A stretch of 64,000 bases of DNA, from contig NC_133288.1 of assembly GCF_005239225.2 (NCBI RefSeq), positions 14,576,169-14,640,168 of the forward strand. The letters run 5' to 3'. Origin of the DNA: Populus alba. Its lineage: Eukaryota > Streptophyta > Magnoliopsida > Malpighiales > Salicaceae. Positions 62,801-64,000 of the stretch are shown in pieces; within the stretch, counting starts at the first letter, position 1; the number at the start of each line of letters is the position of its first letter. The notes beneath the pieces were generated by a model, which did no database searches, was not told the DNA's origin, and saw nothing but the letters and a program-made list of their open reading frames with translations. Made by a program: the position numbers and the translations under genes.

Positions 62801-64000
62801 ATGAGCCCTTTTGCTCAATGTCCTTACATTGAAGACTAACTGCAGTATTGTGAAAATGCTAAATTTGTGATTGATGAAATTGTAGGGTTGTGTTGGGAAG
62901 TTGTGTTAATGATGCTGTTTGTTTGTGTTGTGGGTAGAAAATGCATCATTATGGTTCACTATGCAGTCTTTCAAAGAAAAACTATCTATAAAAAAATGGT
63001 GTACTTTGATTTCTGTATTTCCAATAGATACCTACAAGGTGTCTAAATGAATAGCTTTATAAAAAAAACTGAGAAATGAAGCTGAGGATGCAGACTTTGA
63101 AGCATTAGAGTCCAATCCAAAGTCAAAATCAACAACATATGAGATTTGTTTTTGTGCAGAACTTTCTTGATGCATATCATCTATCTTTATGAAAAAAATT
63201 ATCATTTCTTTGTTATTGAATTGCATCTGTATATGTAATTTTTTCAATTTCTTTTTGTAAATGGATTAGGTGTGGGTTCTGGAGATACGATCCGTGTGCC
63301 AGAAGCTGGTAATACAGGGGGACGGGGAAGTCGATCTGGCAACTTATTCATTAATCTTAAGGCACATCCTTACCTTTAGTTAAATCTCCTCTCTCATGCA
63401 GTGAACTATCTTTCCTTTCAACATTTATATTTTATACAAGGGACCATATTAGCATTTTATAAAGGCAGGCTTTTAGTTGATTTAAGTATGTCCTATTAGT
63501 CTGAACCTGATGCAAGACCTGAAAATTGACTAATGAATCATCAATAGGAATCTGCTTGGAGACTTGCCCTATTTGATTTCCTAAGTGCTTAGAATCAACA
63601 CATTTTATCTGCTCTGTTTGGCAGCTTGCACTATGCTCTGTCTTCCTCCATTGATCTTTGATTCTTGTGGCATGAGAACTTCATTTGTAGGATTTTCTCG
63701 TCAGCTGTTATATCTACAAAGTTTCTTAAACTTTTGAATAAATTAGTCAGGATGGAAAGAGTCTGTATGTGGTGCTAGCTGCAAACACCATTGTCTGAAA
63801 TATAGTGTATGAACGTGTTCCAAAGTCTTACCTTCAATGGCTGTTTCCAAAAACATAATGTTCGTTATTCGTTTAATATTTCTTGTTTCCTATGCTTTAT
63901 GAAATTAACTTTGCTGTGCTAATGCAGGTTGCCGATGATCCTGTCTTTGCTAGAGAAGGTGCAGATGTTTATGTTGATGCTAATATTAGTTTTACACAAG
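59846..64000 (+). CDS. ATJ1: Mitochondrial DnaJ chaperone, ATJ1-type (14 exons seen, 3' end outside window)
   Basis: Exons are 59846-59872, 60010-60088, 60218-60310, 60395-60486, 60598-60681, 60873-60911, 61121-61276, 61370-61411, 61504-61591, 62204-62268, 62427-62489, 62565-62637, 63270-63361 and 63928-64000+. They give 355 residues in phase. The N-terminus [20 protein letters not shown] to RRYIHATG looks like a mitochondrial presequence. The J-domain is at about 75-140 with HPD at 103-105 (KKYHPDANK). A Gly-rich part is at 139-174. The four zinc-finger motifs are CDSCDGHG (230), CPTCRGVG (247), CSHCRGLG (265) and CMSCRGSG (279), and the first part of the substrate-binding domain follows. 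By family knowledge this is a type I Hsp40 that stimulates mitochondrial Hsp70. The intron after exon 13 starts GC, not GT. The short first two exons are chosen by splice sites and phase and are less certain. Confidence 0.93.
61169..61228 (+). repeat. 30-bp in-frame tandem repeat in DnaJ exon 7
   Basis: Two 30-base units encode [10 protein letters not shown] and [10 protein letters not shown] back to back. A weaker preceding copy (GADSAEGY) is also visible. Confidence 0.9.

Noticed and set aside
1..64000. CRISPR array, operon, bacterial mobile island or phage
   Set aside because: No regularly spaced identical repeats with unique spacers. All intact genes are spliced plant genes with separate promoters.
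1..64000. tRNA, rRNA or known microRNA genes
   Set aside because: I looked for tRNA box motifs and for mature sequences of common conserved plant microRNAs and saw none. A covariance-model search would be needed to exclude them.

Overview
The window is nuclear DNA from a woody eudicot, most probably Salicaceae (Populus or Salix). It has spliced plant genes with GT-AG introns, AT-rich intergenic DNA full of A/T runs and AT microsatellites, and many decayed transposons. The proteins resemble Arabidopsis families closely, and several repeats look like ones I associate with poplar. The genus is inference; nothing was searched.

Five genes look intact, and I rebuilt their exons by matching splice sites and reading phase. 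They are a GRAM-domain GEM-like protein (269-3552, minus), an AFB4/AFB5-type auxin receptor F-box protein (19011-21522, plus), a Bet1/Sft1-like SNARE (47680-49431, plus), a P-class PPR protein probably targeted to mitochondria (56375-58011, minus), and an ATJ1-type mitochondrial DnaJ chaperone (59846 to the right edge, plus, cut by the window end). The last two are divergently arranged.

Two host pseudogenes appear between them. One is a pyridoxamine-phosphate oxidase (PPOX/PDX3-type) gene at 40430-44590 with in-frame stops, missing 3' exons and retroelement insertions. The other is a GT61 glycosyltransferase at 51495-52760 with several frameshifts and an AT-rich insertion.

Layout: 3.6-18 kb is a repeat desert holding a dead PIF/Harbinger element (transposase 8.5-9.7 kb, Myb/SANT-like ORF1 11.3-12.2 kb), a mitochondrial-DNA-like insertion (15.18-16.13 kb), MITE copies and a 33-bp minisatellite. 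21.5-25.4 kb is unassigned. 25.6-29.2 kb looks like old Gypsy-type LTR/leader DNA. 30.6-34.7 kb holds two well-bounded non-autonomous DNA transposons with target-site duplications. 35.5-39.4 kb has transposon ORF debris, two minisatellites and an unassigned ORF. 40.4-45.6 kb is the PPOX pseudogene with a small LTR pair and a Ty1-copia 3' pol fragment. 49.4-51.5 kb and 52.8-56.4 kb show no gene I can support.

The genes are functionally unrelated neighbours, as expected in a plant genome. I found no operon, CRISPR array or other clearly new system. The most unusual items are the dispersed 33-bp minisatellite, a 46-48 bp palindromic minisatellite, the foldback element with its paralogous empty site, a GC-AG intron in the DnaJ gene, and an 84-bp stop-free intron in the auxin receptor gene.
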